Source of the DNA: Curtobacterium sp. UCD-KPL2560
GTDB lineage: Bacteria; Actinomycetota; Actinomycetes; Actinomycetales; Microbacteriaceae
Length of the DNA stretch: 64,000 nt
Reading direction: 5' to 3'
NCBI RefSeq assembly: GCF_001705035.1
Contig: NZ_MCIG01000007.1
Coordinates: 1 to 64,000, forward strand
Below are positions 8,022 to 15,768 of this stretch, piece after piece. The translations under genes and the position numbers were made by a program. Position 1 is the first letter of the stretch; each line of letters opens with the position of its first letter. The notes beneath the pieces were generated by a model that searched no databases, was not told the DNA's origin, and was given only the letters and a program-made list of their open reading frames with translations.

Positions 8022-9440
8022 GTGGGCGACGAAGCGGCGGGGCGGACCGGCATCCTGAGCGGGCGCTACGCGCTCGCGACCGTCGGCATGGTCGCGATCG
8101 TCGGGGTCGCCGCGTTCCAGAACCTCGCGATGACCACGGTGATGCCCGAGATCAGCCGCGACCTCGACGGGGAGACGCTGTACGCGCTCGCGTTCGCGGC
8201 CCCGCTCGCCGCCGGGGTGCCGGGCATGGTGCTCGCGGGCAACTGGGCCGACCGCGCGGGTGGCCGGGTCGTGGCGTGGGTGTCGGCTGCGCTGTTCGCG
8301 ATCGGCACGGCGATCGTGATGCTCGCCCCGACCATGGTCGTGTTCCTGGTCGGACGCCTGGTCGAGGGGTTCGGTGCTGGCGCGATCGACGTCGTGCTGT
8401 ACGTCCTCGTCGCCCGGATCTTCCCCGCCGAGCTGCACGGTCCGGTGTTCGCGGGGTTCGCGGCCGCGTGGGTCGTGCCCGCGCTCGTCGGACCGGCGCT
8501 CGCCGGGATCGTCACCGACGTGTGGGACTGGCACTGGGTCTTCGCCGGTGCCCTCGCGATCGCCGTGGTGTCCTTCGCACTGCTCGTGCCGACCCTCCGA
8601 CGACTCGGTCCGCCCGCCGAGGGGGTGCGGCCGCCGTGGCAGCGCGTCCGGATCGGCTGGTCCGTCGGCGCCGCGGCCGCGATCCTGCTCCTCAACGTCG
8701 CCGCCGACCTCGCCTCGTGGGCGCGGATCGTCGCGGTCATCGTCGGGCTCGTCGGCACCTGGGCAGCGCTCCGCCCGCTGCTCCCGGTCGGCACCTTCCG
8801 CGCGGCGCCGGGCCTGTCGTCGGTGGTGCTCGTCCGCGGGCTCGTGGCGGCCGCGTTCTTCGGCAGCGAGGCGTACGTGCCGTTCCTCCTGCAGGCCCGG
8901 CACGACCTGTCCGCCTCCGCCGCCGGGCTCGCGCTGACGGTCGCGGCGCTGAGCTGGGCCGGTGCGAGCTGGCTGCACGGGCGGCTCGGCGAAGCGCGGC
9001 TCACCGCGGCACGGACCTTCGGCGGCGGGCTCGTGCTCGTGCTCGTCAGCCTGCTCACCGCGCTCGCCGTGGCGACCCTCGACCTGCCGTGGTGGGTGCT
9101 CGTCGTCGGCTGGTTCATCGGGGGAGCGGGCATGGGCGCCATCTACCCGCGGGCCTCGATGCTGACGCTGCGGTTCTCCGGCGAGGGTGACGACGGGTTC
9201 GCGAGCTCGGCCCTGACGATCGCCGACGCCTCCGGCAGCGTGGTCGGTCTCGCGGTCACCGGTCTGCTCTTCGTGGGCGCCGGCGGGGCCGAAGGGGCGT
9301 GGTCGTTCCCGCTCGTCTTCGTCGCGATGACCGCCATCGCCCTCGTCGCGACGGTGGCGGTCCGGCGGCTCGGACCCGTGCCTGCGGTCCCGTCGACGCC
9401 GTCCGGGGGGAGCAGGGTGCCGGCCGGGGCCGGCGGGTAG
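8022..9440 (+). CDS. MFS transporter (drug/solute exporter type)
   Basis: A 472-residue major facilitator protein with about 12-14 hydrophobic segments. The segment near residues 55-85 carries the MFS loop 2-3 pattern (GNWADRAGGR), and the charged GRLVEGFGAG stretch follows about 30 residues later. The layout resembles DHA2-type drug exporters, but the substrate cannot be read. GTG 8022 was chosen because the TAGCGT hexamer is seven bases upstream. An alternative GTG at 8013 would remove that promoter, and an in-frame extension to 7926 would run through the terminator palindrome. The next gene, for a lipoprotein, starts 30 bases later and may be co-transcribed. Confidence 0.85.
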   Translation: MGDEAAGRTGILSGRYALATVGMVAIVGVAAFQNLAMTTVMPEISRDLDGETLYALAFAAPLAAGVPGMVLAGNWADRAGGRVVAWVSAALFAIGTAIVMLAPTMVVFLVGRLVEGFGAGAIDVVLYVLVARIFPAELHGPVFAGFAAAWVVPALVGPALAGIVTDVWDWHWVFAGALAIAVVSFALLVPTLRRLGPPAEGVRPPWQRVRIGWSVGAAAAILLLNVAADLASWARIVAVIVGLVGTWAALRPLLPVGTFRAAPGLSSVVLVRGLVAAAFFGSEAYVPFLLQARHDLSASAAGLALTVAALSWAGASWLHGRLGEARLTAARTFGGGLVLVLVSLLTALAVATLDLPWWVLVVGWFIGGAGMGAIYPRASMLTLRFSGEGDDGFASSALTIADASGSVVGLAVTGLLFVGAGGAEGAWSFPLVFVAMTAIALVATVAVRRLGPVPAVPSTPSGGSRVPAGAGG

Positions 9441-9470
9441 CGTGGCAGACGGACCGAGCGGAGGACCACC

Positions 9471-10067
9471 GTGCGCAGCGTCAGCCTGACCCGACCCCGG
9501 CGTCCGTGGCGCGTGTCCGTCGCGGCGCGGGCCGCGGTGGTGGCGGTCGCGGCGTGCACGGTGCTCGCGCTCGCCGGATGCCAGGGACCGACGACCGCCG
9601 CACCGACGCCCGTCCGGAGCAGCGACCTGACGAGCTCGGACGGCGGTTTCGACCAGCACGCCGTCGTCGGCGTCGTGCTGCCCGCCGGTCGGGAGGCACT
9701 CGGCACCGACCTGGACCGGCGCCTGTCCGACGCCGGGTTCCGACCGGACGTCCGGGTCGCGCCCGCCGACGACGGCCCCGGCGCGCAGCAGCGGGCCGTG
9801 ACGGAGCTCGTGCGCGGGGGAGCGAAGGCGCTCCTGGTCGAGCCGGTCGACGCGTCCGCGCTGACCGGGGTGGTGCAGGCCGCGCACGACGCCGGTGTCG
9901 TCGTGGTCTCCCTCGGGCAGGCGCTGCCCGCGAGCGGGACCGGCGGCGACGGGGTGTCCGCCGACCACCGGGTGCCGGCCGACGAGGACCCGGACGTCGT
10001 GGCACGCACCGCGACCGACGTCGTGCGGACGCTGCAGCGGGGGCAACGGCCCGCGTCGGGCGACTGA
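9471..10067 (+). CDS. Lipoprotein with a partial periplasmic-binding-protein-like domain
   Basis: A 198-residue secreted protein. A basic start and a hydrophobic stretch lead to the lipobox LALAGC with the lipidated cysteine at 37, so it should be anchored to the outer face of the membrane. Residues about 60-150 resemble the first Rossmann-like lobe of sugar-type substrate-binding proteins (VVGVVLPAG; ALLVEPVDASAL). At roughly half the usual 320-residue length, the second lobe is missing. It may bind no ligand or serve another purpose. GTG 9471 is preceded by GGAGGA with a five-base gap. It follows the MFS gene by 30 bases; the functional link is unproven. Confidence 0.75.
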   Translation: MRSVSLTRPRRPWRVSVAARAAVVAVAACTVLALAGCQGPTTAAPTPVRSSDLTSSDGGFDQHAVVGVVLPAGREALGTDLDRRLSDAGFRPDVRVAPADDGPGAQQRAVTELVRGGAKALLVEPVDASALTGVVQAAHDAGVVVVSLGQALPASGTGGDGVSADHRVPADEDPDVVARTATDVVRTLQRGQRPASGD

Positions 10068-10125
10068 AGGGCCCGGGCGTTCCCGGGTGGGGGACGGGTC
10101 CGGACGGCCCGGCTGCGGCGTCCGG

Positions 10126-10707
10126 TCAGTGCCACCAGGCCGGGAACGACCGCGTGATCGTGTCGACCAGCGAGCGGCGGGACCGTCGGGGGCCGCCGAG
10201 CCAGACCTCGATCGCGCCGACGAACCCCTGGGCCACGAAGCCCGCGGCGACGTCGTCGAGCAGGGCGGGTCGGTCGGCGGTCGGGAGCTCCTGGATGTGC
10301 TGCACGCTCGACACCGTGAAGTGCTCGACGAGCAGCCGGTGCAGCGAGGCGTCGGCCGAGTCGGGCAGGCCCTTGGCGTAGATGTCCCGGTGCGAGACGA
10401 CGTGCTCGACGACCGCGTCGATGCCCCGTCGGGTGATCGCCGCGAGCTCGTCGGGACCGGCGCCCCGGTCGGTCGCGGCACGGCGGGCCGCGACGTCGTC
10501 CTCGCGGATGCGGTCGAGCTCGGGGGTCAGGACGTCGGCGAGCAGCGACCCGGGCGACACCGCGTGCGAGTAGAACGTCGCGCGGTTGATGCCGGCGGCG
10601 CGGGTGACGTCGGCGACCGTGATGGTCGAGACGGGTCGGTCGGCGGCGAGGCGGAGGATCGCCGCACGCAGCGCCGCCGTGGTGTGCAGGACACGGGCAT
10701 CGACCAC
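10126..10707 (-). CDS. TetR-family transcriptional regulator
   Basis: A 193-residue regulator. The N-terminal helix-turn-helix covers about residues 10-55 (ITVADVTRAAGINRATFYSH), the typical TetR pattern. The rest is a helical ligand and dimer domain of normal length. Start is GTG at 10707. It is divergent from the Bcr/CflA-type exporter gene, and a 12-bp palindrome lies between them, so it may repress that exporter in response to a compound (inference). No other binding information is visible. Confidence 0.88.
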   Translation of the reverse strand: MVDARVLHTTAALRAAILRLAADRPVSTITVADVTRAAGINRATFYSHAVSPGSLLADVLTPELDRIREDDVAARRAATDRGAGPDELAAITRRGIDAVVEHVVSHRDIYAKGLPDSADASLHRLLVEHFTVSSVQHIQELPTADRPALLDDVAAGFVAQGFVGAIEVWLGGPRRSRRSLVDTITRSFPAWWH

Positions 10708-10880
10708 CGTCGTCCCCCTCTCGTCGGTGTGCGTCGGCCGCGCGGGCCGGGCAGTCCGACGCTACCGCACCGGGGGCCGCGGGACCGGTCACGGACGGGT
10801 CACGGAACGCGGTCCGGCCGCTCCGGTCGCCGACAGGTGTTCCGTGAGCGCGCACGCAGCCCGTAGGATGGTTCCACGGC

Positions 10881-10892
10881 CGAATCGATTCG
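10881..10892. promoter_or_regulatory. CGAATCGATTCG palindrome, candidate operator
   Basis: A perfect 12-bp palindrome, AT-rich for this genome, lies in the 284-base gap between the TetR and exporter starts, just downstream of a TAGGAT hexamer at 10864-10869. It could be the regulator's operator. Confidence 0.35.
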
Positions 10893-10991
10893 ATCCGACC
10901 CGGTCCGCGCACCGATCCGTTCGTGCCTCGGCCCGGTCCGATGACGCCGGCCTCCTCACCAGTCTCTCTCCTGTCGAAGGACCGCCCTCCC

Positions 10992-12248
10992 GTGACCGCG
11001 CCCGCCACCACCGGTTCGCTCCGCGTCGTGCTGCACCCCGGTGACTCGCTCACCCGGCGGCAGCGCCTCGTCTACGTCTTCGTGCTCGGGGCGCTCACCG
11101 CGCTCGGCCCGTTCACCATCGACCTGTACCTGCCGGCGTTCCCGTCGCTCGAGCGCGAGTTCGGGATCTCCGAGGGGGCGGTGCAGCTCACCCTGACCGC
11201 CACGACGCTCGGGTTCGCGTTCGGGCAGCTGCTCGTCGGGCCCTGGAGCGACAAGGTCGGGCGCCGCCTGCCGCTCATCATCGCGACGACCGTGCACGTC
11301 GGCGCCTCGATCGGGGCCGCGTGCGCGCCGAACGTCGAGGTGCTCGCACTGTTCCGCGTGCTGCAGGGCATGGGCGCCTCGGCCGGCGGTGTCGTCGCGA
11401 TGGCCACGGTCCGCGACCTGTTCGGCGGCAAGCCCCTCGTCCGGATGCTCTCGCGCCTCGCGATGGTGAACGGCCTCGCGCCGATCCTCGCCCCGCTCAT
11501 CGGCTCGCAGATGCTGCAGTTCGTCAGCTGGCGCGGGGTCTTCGTCTTCCTCGCCTGCTACGGCGCCGCGGTCGTGATCGCCTCGGTGCTGCTCATCGTC
11601 GAGACGCTCCCGCCGGCACGCCGCCACGAGTCCGGGCACTCGACCATCGGCCAGCGGTACCGGGCGCTGCTGTCCGACCGGATCTTCGTCGGGGTCGCCC
11701 TCATCGGGGCGATGGTCTTCAGCGGGCTGTTCTCGTACCTCAGCTCGTCGCCGTTCCTGTTCCAGACCGTCTACGGGCTCAACGCCCAGCAGTACGGCCT
11801 GCTGTTCGCCGTGAACTCCGTCGGCGTGGTCGTCGGGGTGCAGGTCTCCTCGCGCTTGGCGCAGCGCGTCGGGCCCCAGTGGATCCTGGCGTGCTCGACC
11901 GCGACGCTGTTCCTGTCCGCCACCGCCATCGTCGTGCTCGACCAGCTCGGCGCGGGCCTGGTCGGCGTGCTCGTCCCGCTGTGGTTCTTCATCGCCGCGT
12001 GCGGGTTCTCGTTCCCGCTCGTGCAGGTGATCGGCCTCGCGGCGCACGGCAAGGAGGCCGGGACCGCCGCGTCGCTCCTCGGCGCCCTGAACTTCGGCGT
12101 CGCCGGGCTGGTCTCGCCGATCGTCGGGTGGCTCGGCATCACCGCGGCGACCCCGATGGCCGCCGTGATGGCGTGCACCGCGGCGGTCGCGATCCTGGTG
12201 CTGTGGGTCGTCGTGCGGCCGAGGACGGTCCCGGCGCTCTCGCACTGA
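10992..12248 (+). CDS. Bcr/CflA-type multidrug exporter (MFS)
   Basis: A 418-residue major facilitator with 12 predicted membrane helices. It opens with the family-typical segment around TIDLYLPAFPSL and has the loop GPWSDKVGRR between helices 2 and 3. The FRVLQGMGAS segment with a conserved arginine in helix 4 also matches the Bcr/CflA drug-resistance subfamily. It should export drugs by proton antiport. GTG 10992 is preceded by GAAGGA about 11 bases away. ATG 10941 and GTG 10923 are in-frame alternatives that would add an unusual Pro/Ser-rich leader. A divergent TetR gene suggests ligand-induced expression. Confidence 0.86.
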   Translation: MTAPATTGSLRVVLHPGDSLTRRQRLVYVFVLGALTALGPFTIDLYLPAFPSLEREFGISEGAVQLTLTATTLGFAFGQLLVGPWSDKVGRRLPLIIATTVHVGASIGAACAPNVEVLALFRVLQGMGASAGGVVAMATVRDLFGGKPLVRMLSRLAMVNGLAPILAPLIGSQMLQFVSWRGVFVFLACYGAAVVIASVLLIVETLPPARRHESGHSTIGQRYRALLSDRIFVGVALIGAMVFSGLFSYLSSSPFLFQTVYGLNAQQYGLLFAVNSVGVVVGVQVSSRLAQRVGPQWILACSTATLFLSATAIVVLDQLGAGLVGVLVPLWFFIAACGFSFPLVQVIGLAAHGKEAGTAASLLGALNFGVAGLVSPIVGWLGITAATPMAAVMACTAAVAILVLWVVVRPRTVPALSH

Positions 12249-12346
12249 CGTCGCATGGTGCGACAGGTCCGCTGTCGTCCGACGACCGCGGTGTCGTTCC
12301 GCGTCGATCTTCGCCAGGGGCCCGGACCGAGCGCCTCGTGCGTCCG

Positions 12347-12352
12347 TAGGCT
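12347..12352 (+). promoter_or_regulatory. -10 hexamer TAGGCT of a likely leaderless transcript
   Basis: TAGGCT lies six bases before the ATG of the HerA-like ATPase gene; no Shine-Dalgarno is present. Confidence 0.55.
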
Positions 12353-12358
12353 GCGGAC

Positions 12359-14443
12359 ATGAGCGACGCGGTGGAGCAGGCACGAGCGGCTGCGGCCGAG
12401 GCACGGGCGGCAGCGGAGGAGGCCCGCCGGCTCGCCGACGAGGCAGCTCGGCGTGCCGAGGAGCTCGCGGCAGCGCTGGAGCAGGCGGCCGGAGCACCCG
12501 CGGGAGCGACGACCGAGCGCGACGGCACGACCGCGCCCGACGCGACCACCGGGGGCGACGCGACCGCCGCGCCCGTCGCGACCACCGCGACCACCGCGCT
12601 CGACGCGACCGACTCGGCGACGCAGGCCGCGTCGACGACCGGCACCGTGCCTCCCGACCGGTCGCCCGCACCTGCCGCGCCGAGCACTCCGGCCGACACG
12701 AGCACACCCACCGCACCGAGCACGGTGCCCTCGCCCGGCCCCCTCGGCCCGGACGCGGTCGCACGGATCCGTGACGGGTACACCGTGACCGGCAGTGCCC
12801 TCGAACTCGGCGCGCTCGTCAACGGCGAGGCGATGCCCGAGGTCCAGGTGCGGATCCCGCTCGGCATGCTGAACAGGCACGGCCTGGTCGCCGGGGCGAC
12901 CGGTACCGGCAAGACCCGCACGCTGCAGGTGCTCGCGGAGCAGATCGCAGCGCACGGCGTCCCGGTCTTCGCGGCCGACGTGAAGGGCGACCTGTCCGGC
13001 CTCGCCACGGCCGGCGAGCCGAGCGACAAGCTCCTCGCCCGCACGGGCGGCATCGGGCAGCAGTGGCGGGGCGTCGCGAGCCAGGCCGAGTTCTACGCCC
13101 TCGGCGGGAAGGGCACGGGCGTGCCGGTCCGGGCGACGGTCTCCGGGTTCGGTCCACTGCTGCTGTCGAAGGTCCTCGGCCTGAACGAGACGCAGGAGTC
13201 CTCGCTCGGCCTCGTCTTCCACTACGCCGAGCAGGCCGGTCTGGCGCTCGTCGACCTCGCCGACCTGCGGAGCGTCCTGACGTTCCTGGTGAGCGACGAG
13301 GGCAAGCCCGAGCTGGCGGCCCTCGGCGGCCTGTCGAAGCAGACCGCGGGCGTGATCCTCCGCGAGCTCGTCACGTTCGCCGACCAGGGCGCCGACGCGT
13401 TCTTCGGCGAGCCCGAGATCGACACGCAGGTGTTCCTCCGCACCGCGGCCGACGGCCGGGGGATCGTGAGCCTGCTCGAGGTGCCGGGCGTGCAGGACCA
13501 GCCCGCGGTCTTCTCCACCTTCCTGATGTGGCTGCTCGCCGACCTGTTCAACGAACTGCCCGAGGTGGGCGACCTCGACGCGCCGAAGCTCGTGTTCTTC
13601 TTCGACGAGGCACACCTGCTGTTCTCGGGCGCCTCGAAGGACTTCACCGAGCAGATCGTGCGCACCGTCCGGCTCATCCGGTCGAAGGGCGTCGGCATCG
13701 TCTTCGTGACGCAGACCCCGAAGGACGTGCCGAACGACGTGCTCGCGCAGCTCGGGTCGCGCATCCAGCACCAGCTCCGGGCACACACCCCCGACGACGC
13801 GAAGGCGCTGCGGGCGACGGTCTCGACGTACCCCACGAGCGACTACGACCTCGGTGAGGTGCTCACCTCGCTCGCGACCGGTGAGGCGATCGTCACGGTC
13901 ATGGACGAGCGCGGTGCACCGACACCGGTCGCCTGGACACGGCTCCGCGCCCCGCAGGGCTCGATGGCGCCGTTGCCGGCACCCGACCTGGAGGCGCGGG
14001 TCGCCGCGTCCCCGCTGCTCGCCACCTACGGCACGAGCGTCGACCCCGACTCGGCCCGCGAGGTCCTGGCACGTCGCCTCGAGGCCGCTGCGGCGCAGAC
14101 GGCCGCCGCCGACGCGGCGGAGGCCGCAGCGACCGCGCAGGCCGAGGCCGAACGGGAGGCCGCGCGTGCGGCCGCTGCGGCGGCGAAGGAGGCCGCGGCG
14201 CGGGAACGGACCGAGGAGCGCGAGCGGCGCGCGGCCCAGCAGGAGTACGAGCGGGCACAGCGCGAGTTCGAGCAGGCGGAGCGGAGTGCGCGGGCACGGC
14301 GGTCGCCGCGGAGCACGGGTCGGACCTCGACCACACGGCGGGCGGAGGACCCGCTGACGGGCCTGCTCGGGTCGTCGCTCGGGCGGTCGATCGCGAAGGA
14401 GGTCGTCCGCGGGGTGTTCGCGACCCTGCGTCGGCGGCGCTGA
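12359..14443 (+). CDS. HerA-like (DUF853) P-loop ATPase with coiled-coil ends
   Basis: A 694-residue protein of the helicase HerA-like C-terminal/DUF853 family. Residues 1-45 are an Ala/Glu/Arg coiled coil and 46-130 a Thr/Ala/Pro linker of low complexity. The ATPase core (about 140-560) has Walker A GATGTGKT at 179-186 and Walker B with Asp416-Glu417 in LVFFFDEAH. A second long Ala/Glu/Arg coiled coil spans about 565-640, and a basic tail ends RRRR. HerA-type enzymes are hexameric DNA translocases, but the role of the bacterial DUF853 branch is not established. The N-terminal coiled coil and linker appear to be an addition to the usual ~500-residue form (from memory). It is monocistronic. 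Confidence 0.85.
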   Translation: MSDAVEQARAAAAEARAAAEEARRLADEAARRAEELAAALEQAAGAPAGATTERDGTTAPDATTGGDATAAPVATTATTALDATDSATQAASTTGTVPPDRSPAPAAPSTPADTSTPTAPSTVPSPGPLGPDAVARIRDGYTVTGSALELGALVNGEAMPEVQVRIPLGMLNRHGLVAGATGTGKTRTLQVLAEQIAAHGVPVFAADVKGDLSGLATAGEPSDKLLARTGGIGQQWRGVASQAEFYALGGKGTGVPVRATVSGFGPLLLSKVLGLNETQESSLGLVFHYAEQAGLALVDLADLRSVLTFLVSDEGKPELAALGGLSKQTAGVILRELVTFADQGADAFFGEPEIDTQVFLRTAADGRGIVSLLEVPGVQDQPAVFSTFLMWLLADLFNELPEVGDLDAPKLVFFFDEAHLLFSGASKDFTEQIVRTVRLIRSKGVGIVFVTQTPKDVPNDVLAQLGSRIQHQLRAHTPDDAKALRATVSTYPTSDYDLGEVLTSLATGEAIVTVMDERGAPTPVAWTRLRAPQGSMAPLPAPDLEARVAASPLLATYGTSVDPDSAREVLARRLEAAAAQTAAADAAEAAATAQAEAEREAARAAAAAAKEAAARERTEERERRAAQQEYERAQREFEQAERSARARRSPRSTGRTSTTRRAEDPLTGLLGSSLGRSIAKEVVRGVFATLRRRR

Positions 14444-14477
14444 CGGTCCTGCCCGGCCGGTCCTGGCGGCCGCGGCG

Positions 14478-14582
14478 GTGTGCTCGGCGGTCGCGGCGTG
14501 GGAGGCGGTGTGCTCCGCGGTCGCGGCGTGCGAGGCGACGTGCGGGACGGTCGCGGCGCGCGGGGCGGTGGGCTCGGCGGCG
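14478..14582. repeat. 30-bp tandem repeat, three copies plus half
   Basis: Blocks start at 14478, 14508, 14538 and 14568, each built on GTGTGCTCGGCGGTCGCGGC or a variant. The array fills the gap between two convergent genes and abuts the stop codon of the PH-like gene. The period is a multiple of three. Confidence 0.85.
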
Positions 14583-14584
14583 CG

Positions 14585-15229
14585 TCAGGCTGCGAGCAGG
14601 CGCACCGTCTCGACGGCGAGGAGCCCGACGACGAGGACCACGGCCGCGAGTGCGGCGACGAGGGCACCGGAGCGTCGCTCGTACCACGCACGACTCGTCG
14701 GCCAGCGGCGCGCGATCTCGGCCGGCGGCACGACCCGCGGCTCCCGGTCGACCCGGACGTCGAGCTCGTCGACGACGCGGTCCAGCGCGGCGTCACCCCA
14801 CACGTCGGCGCGCATCCGGAACAGGTGCCGTCCCGTGACGTCGAACGCGAGCAGCTCGCGCACCGTGCGGTCCGGGGTCGACCCGTGGGTCGAGGCGACG
14901 ACGACGTGGTCGACGCGGTCGCGGGCGATCCGCCGGTTGGCCGAGACCACCCCGTTCAGTACGACGGCGTCGGCGGCGATGCCGAGGAACGCCGAGCGGA
15001 GCCGGACGAACAGCACGCCCACGACGACCGCGAGGACCACCACGAGTGTCGCCACGAGTGCCCACCACCGGACCGGCAGCGACACCCAGACGAGCGCGAC
15101 GGCCAGGGGCACGGCGGAGAAGACGATGCTGAGGACCGTCGAGCGGACGAGGGACCGGCGGGGCCGGAGCAACACGTCGAAGGTGGGCGCGCGGAGGCGT
15201 CCCGTCACCGGTACCGTCGTGTCCCCCAC
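14585..15229 (-). CDS. PH-like domain membrane protein
   Basis: A 214-residue protein with two adjacent membrane helices (about 30-75), a soluble stretch (about 80-185), and a third C-terminal hydrophobic helix (about 188-212). The soluble part resembles bacterial pleckstrin-homology-like (DUF304/YdbT-type) domains: an LGIAADAVVLNG strand leads into a region rich in RDRVDHVVV. Function is unknown in this family, and cytoplasmic-face membrane placement is inference. The GTG start is supported by GAGGAG four to five bases upstream. It converges on the HerA-like gene and is followed directly by a tandem repeat instead of a normal terminator. Confidence 0.7.
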   Translation of the reverse strand: MGDTTVPVTGRLRAPTFDVLLRPRRSLVRSTVLSIVFSAVPLAVALVWVSLPVRWWALVATLVVVLAVVVGVLFVRLRSAFLGIAADAVVLNGVVSANRRIARDRVDHVVVASTHGSTPDRTVRELLAFDVTGRHLFRMRADVWGDAALDRVVDELDVRVDREPRVVPPAEIARRWPTSRAWYERRSGALVAALAAVVLVVGLLAVETVRLLAA

Positions 15230-15521
15230 GTGCTCTCCTCGTGCTCGGGTGCGCAGGCAGCGTCGTACGCTCCCCGCGGGCGACGCCCCTGCCGCCCGAG
15301 ATGCACCGTGTCCGACCCGTCCCGGGGCCGTCCGTCGATCTCACCATAGGGCGTGACGGGGCAGGAGGACAGTGCGTTCCACCCCGGGTGCGCGTGTACC
15401 GGCCAGCTCATGGCGGACGGGGGGCACGACGGTCCCGCACACGGGGGACACGACGGCCCGGTCGGACGCCGCGGCCGGAGCGCCCCGGCCGGGAACGGCG
15501 TGCCGGGGCGATCTCCCGGGA

Positions 15522-15559
15522 ACGACGAAGGGCACCCGTCGCCGGGTGCCCTTCGTCGT
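15522..15559 (-). terminator. Hairpin downstream of tRNA-Ser
   Basis: A perfect 16-bp stem (15522-15537 with 15544-15559) with a six-base loop lies two bases past the tRNA-Ser 3' end on its transcribed strand. The remainder of 15230-15521 holds no gene. A TATGGT hexamer on the minus strand at 15340-15345 could be the -10 of the PH-like gene. Confidence 0.75.
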
Positions 15560-15561
15560 GC

Positions 15562-15649
15562 TGGCGGAGAATGGGGGATTCGAACCCCCGAGGGCTTGCA
15601 CCCAACACGCTTTCCAAGCGTGCGCCATAGGCCACTAGGCGAATTCTCC
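15562..15649 (-). tRNA. tRNA-Ser (anticodon GGA)
   Basis: Read on the minus strand, the acceptor arms are GGAGAAT and ATTCTCC, followed by G and an encoded CCA (15562-15564). The anticodon arm is ACGCTTGGAAAGCGT with GGA in the loop. A long variable arm, typical of serine tRNA, and the T arm GGGGGTTCGAATCCCCC complete the cloverleaf. Confidence 0.95.
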
Positions 15650-15756
15650 TGGTGCCGTCTCGCGACGACACCCCATGGTACAGGTCTTCGAGGGTGTGGA
15701 CGACCACGTCCCTCCACAGCCCGTCCGGTTCCCAGAGCGCCCGGCGGCCACCGGGC

Positions 15757-15762
15757 TAGCCT
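15757..15762 (+). promoter_or_regulatory. -10 hexamer TAGCCT of a likely leaderless transcript
   Basis: TAGCCT lies six bases upstream of the GTG start of pta, and no ribosome-binding site is visible. Confidence 0.55.
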
Positions 15763-15768
15763 GGGGAC

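Noticed and set aside
6126-10481. Open frame of 1451 codons on the minus strand
   Set aside because: It runs antisense through cbs, metB and the MFS gene, is Arg/Pro/Gly-rich without motifs, and arises from codon bias in high-GC DNA.
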